Source: JAVBSX01 sp964576215 (GTDB lineage Bacteria > Planctomycetota > Planctomycetia > Pirellulales > Thermoguttaceae). Taken from it: a stretch of 7,523 nt of DNA. Shown piece after piece: positions 7,131 through 7,523 of this stretch (its first letter is position 1; each line of letters begins with the position of its first letter). Location: assembly GCA_964576215.1 (NCBI GenBank), contig CAZNVM010000345.1, positions 1-7,523 on the forward strand, written 5' to 3'. The position numbers and the translations under genes were made by a program. Below the pieces are notes generated by a model. The model saw only the letters and a list, made by a program, of their open reading frames with translations, did not search any database and was not told the origin of the DNA.

Positions 7131-7161
7131 TGGTATACCATACAACGTCAATTAAATTGAC
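7131..7161. promoter_or_regulatory. Pair of palindromes, possible operators
   Basis: TGGTATACCA (7131-7140) is a perfect 10-base palindrome and GTCAATTAAATTGAC (7147-7161) a perfect 7+1+7 palindrome; they are 6 bases apart. Relative to the predicted cupin start of transcription they centre near -85 and -104, suited to an activator or an upstream repressor site. The first has the core of the UxuR/ExuR-type GntR operator (known from E. coli). No regulator gene is visible in the window, so this is inference. Confidence 0.4.
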
Positions 7162-7192
7162 ATTTTGCTTGAACACGTCAACGAGCCTCGCA

Positions 7193-7271
7193 CAATCAGA
7201 GCCGCGCACGGAGTAAGCGGTTTTCACGTTACCACCGGGGGCACCGCTTACTGCGTGCGCGGCTCTGATTG
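7193..7271. repeat. Large inverted repeat (29-bp arms)
   Basis: Arms at 7193-7221 and 7243-7271 pair at 28 of 29 positions (mismatch G7211 with G7253) around a 21-base loop. The outer arm begins CAATCAGAGCCGCGCACG. It lies between the cupin upstream region and the mobile element at the right edge, and codes for nothing I can support. The end of the right arm recurs at 5539-5553. It could be a REP-like palindromic repeat, or a bidirectional terminator without a clear T-run. The remaining bases 7272-7414 hold only a small hairpin (7354-7360 with 7366-7372). Confidence 0.85.
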
Positions 7272-7414
7272 GGTTTCGGTTAGCCTGTCGAACCCCGAAC
7301 AAAAACGCTTCGCCCTTTTAGCCGGTACGCCGCGTTGTTACCGGATAATCTCTTGGAAAACCTCATTTTCCACCTCATTTTTATGGTTCATCGGGAAAGT
7401 GCGTACCTTCCCAT

Positions 7415-7433
7415 AGGTTATTGAAAAACGCGG
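7415..7433 (+). mobile_element. Possible left end of an ISL3-type insertion sequence
   Basis: AGGTTATTGAAAAACGCGG lies 56 bases before the putative transposase start, at the distance expected for a terminal inverted repeat. ISL3-family ends often begin with GG-rich, T/A-rich motifs of this sort. The matching right end is outside the window, so the boundary is a guess. Confidence 0.3.
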
Positions 7434-7488
7434 ACAAGTTGCTTTCATAGAAGGAGTTACCATACATTTTCTTTGAAAGGAGTAAATC

Positions 7489-7523
7489 ATGTCCGCTACG
7501 CTATTATATCACATGCACGGCAT
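7489..7523 (+). CDS. Start of a probable ISL3-family transposase (partial)
   Basis: The ATG at 7489 is preceded by AAAGGAG (7476-7482) at 6 bases, a strong ribosome binding site. Only 11 full codons are present before the window ends: MSATLLYHMHG. This resembles the N-terminus of ISL3-family transposases I recall from Planctomycetes (MS-x-x-LLYH-x-x-G, followed in full proteins by a zinc-finger-like region and a DDE domain). Eleven residues are little evidence, and the call rests on that resemblance plus the well-formed start. Confidence 0.5.
   Translation, partial: MSATLLYHMHG

Noticed and set aside
7165..7416. 83-codon plus-strand frame through the large inverted repeat
   Set aside because: It simply reads through both arms of the palindrome (IRAAHGVSG and CVRGSD), with no start signal.

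Overview
The window looks like a chromosomal segment from a bacterium of the Planctomycetes. That placement is an inference from the style of the proteins (an NTF2-like membrane protein, a fused polyferredoxin, a secreted glycosidase-like protein), the wide gene spacing, and hairpin-rich intergenic repeats built from short GGAAATC-like units. No rRNA or other marker gene is present to confirm it. I found no CRISPR array, tRNA or rRNA.

Layout. Positions 1-428 hold no convincing gene: small hairpins, a partial copy of an intergenic repeat, and the leader and probable promoter of a peptide deformylase gene (429-1016, +, TTG start). A hairpin repeat (copy A, about 997-1157) separates def from a minus-strand, probably co-transcribed set of three genes, read right to left: an NTF2-like two-helix membrane protein (5491-4919), a membrane-bound NapH/NapG-like polyferredoxin with up to six [4Fe-4S] sites (4889-3276), and a secreted six-hairpin glycosidase-like protein (3238-1160). 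Gaps inside the set are about 30-40 bases. Its upstream side holds a short GC-rich hairpin and a second copy of the repeat (copy B, about 5555-5707). Next is a separate minus-strand gene for a cupin related to class I mannose-6-phosphate isomerase (6977-5712). It has a good sigma70-type promoter and two palindromes upstream that could be operators. The right end holds a large inverted repeat (7193-7271) and the first codons of what looks like an ISL3-type transposase, cut by the window edge.

How the parts fit. Deformylase is housekeeping. The glycosidase-like protein and the sugar-isomerase-like cupin suggest carbohydrate use, and the polyferredoxin suggests electron transfer across or at the membrane, but nothing in the sequence ties these into one pathway. 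The most notable non-gene signal is the intergenic repeat. Its two full copies keep near-identical flanks, both end a few bases past a minus-strand stop codon, and their hairpin arms differ in sequence (GGAAATC versus GGGAATC units) while each copy still pairs with itself.
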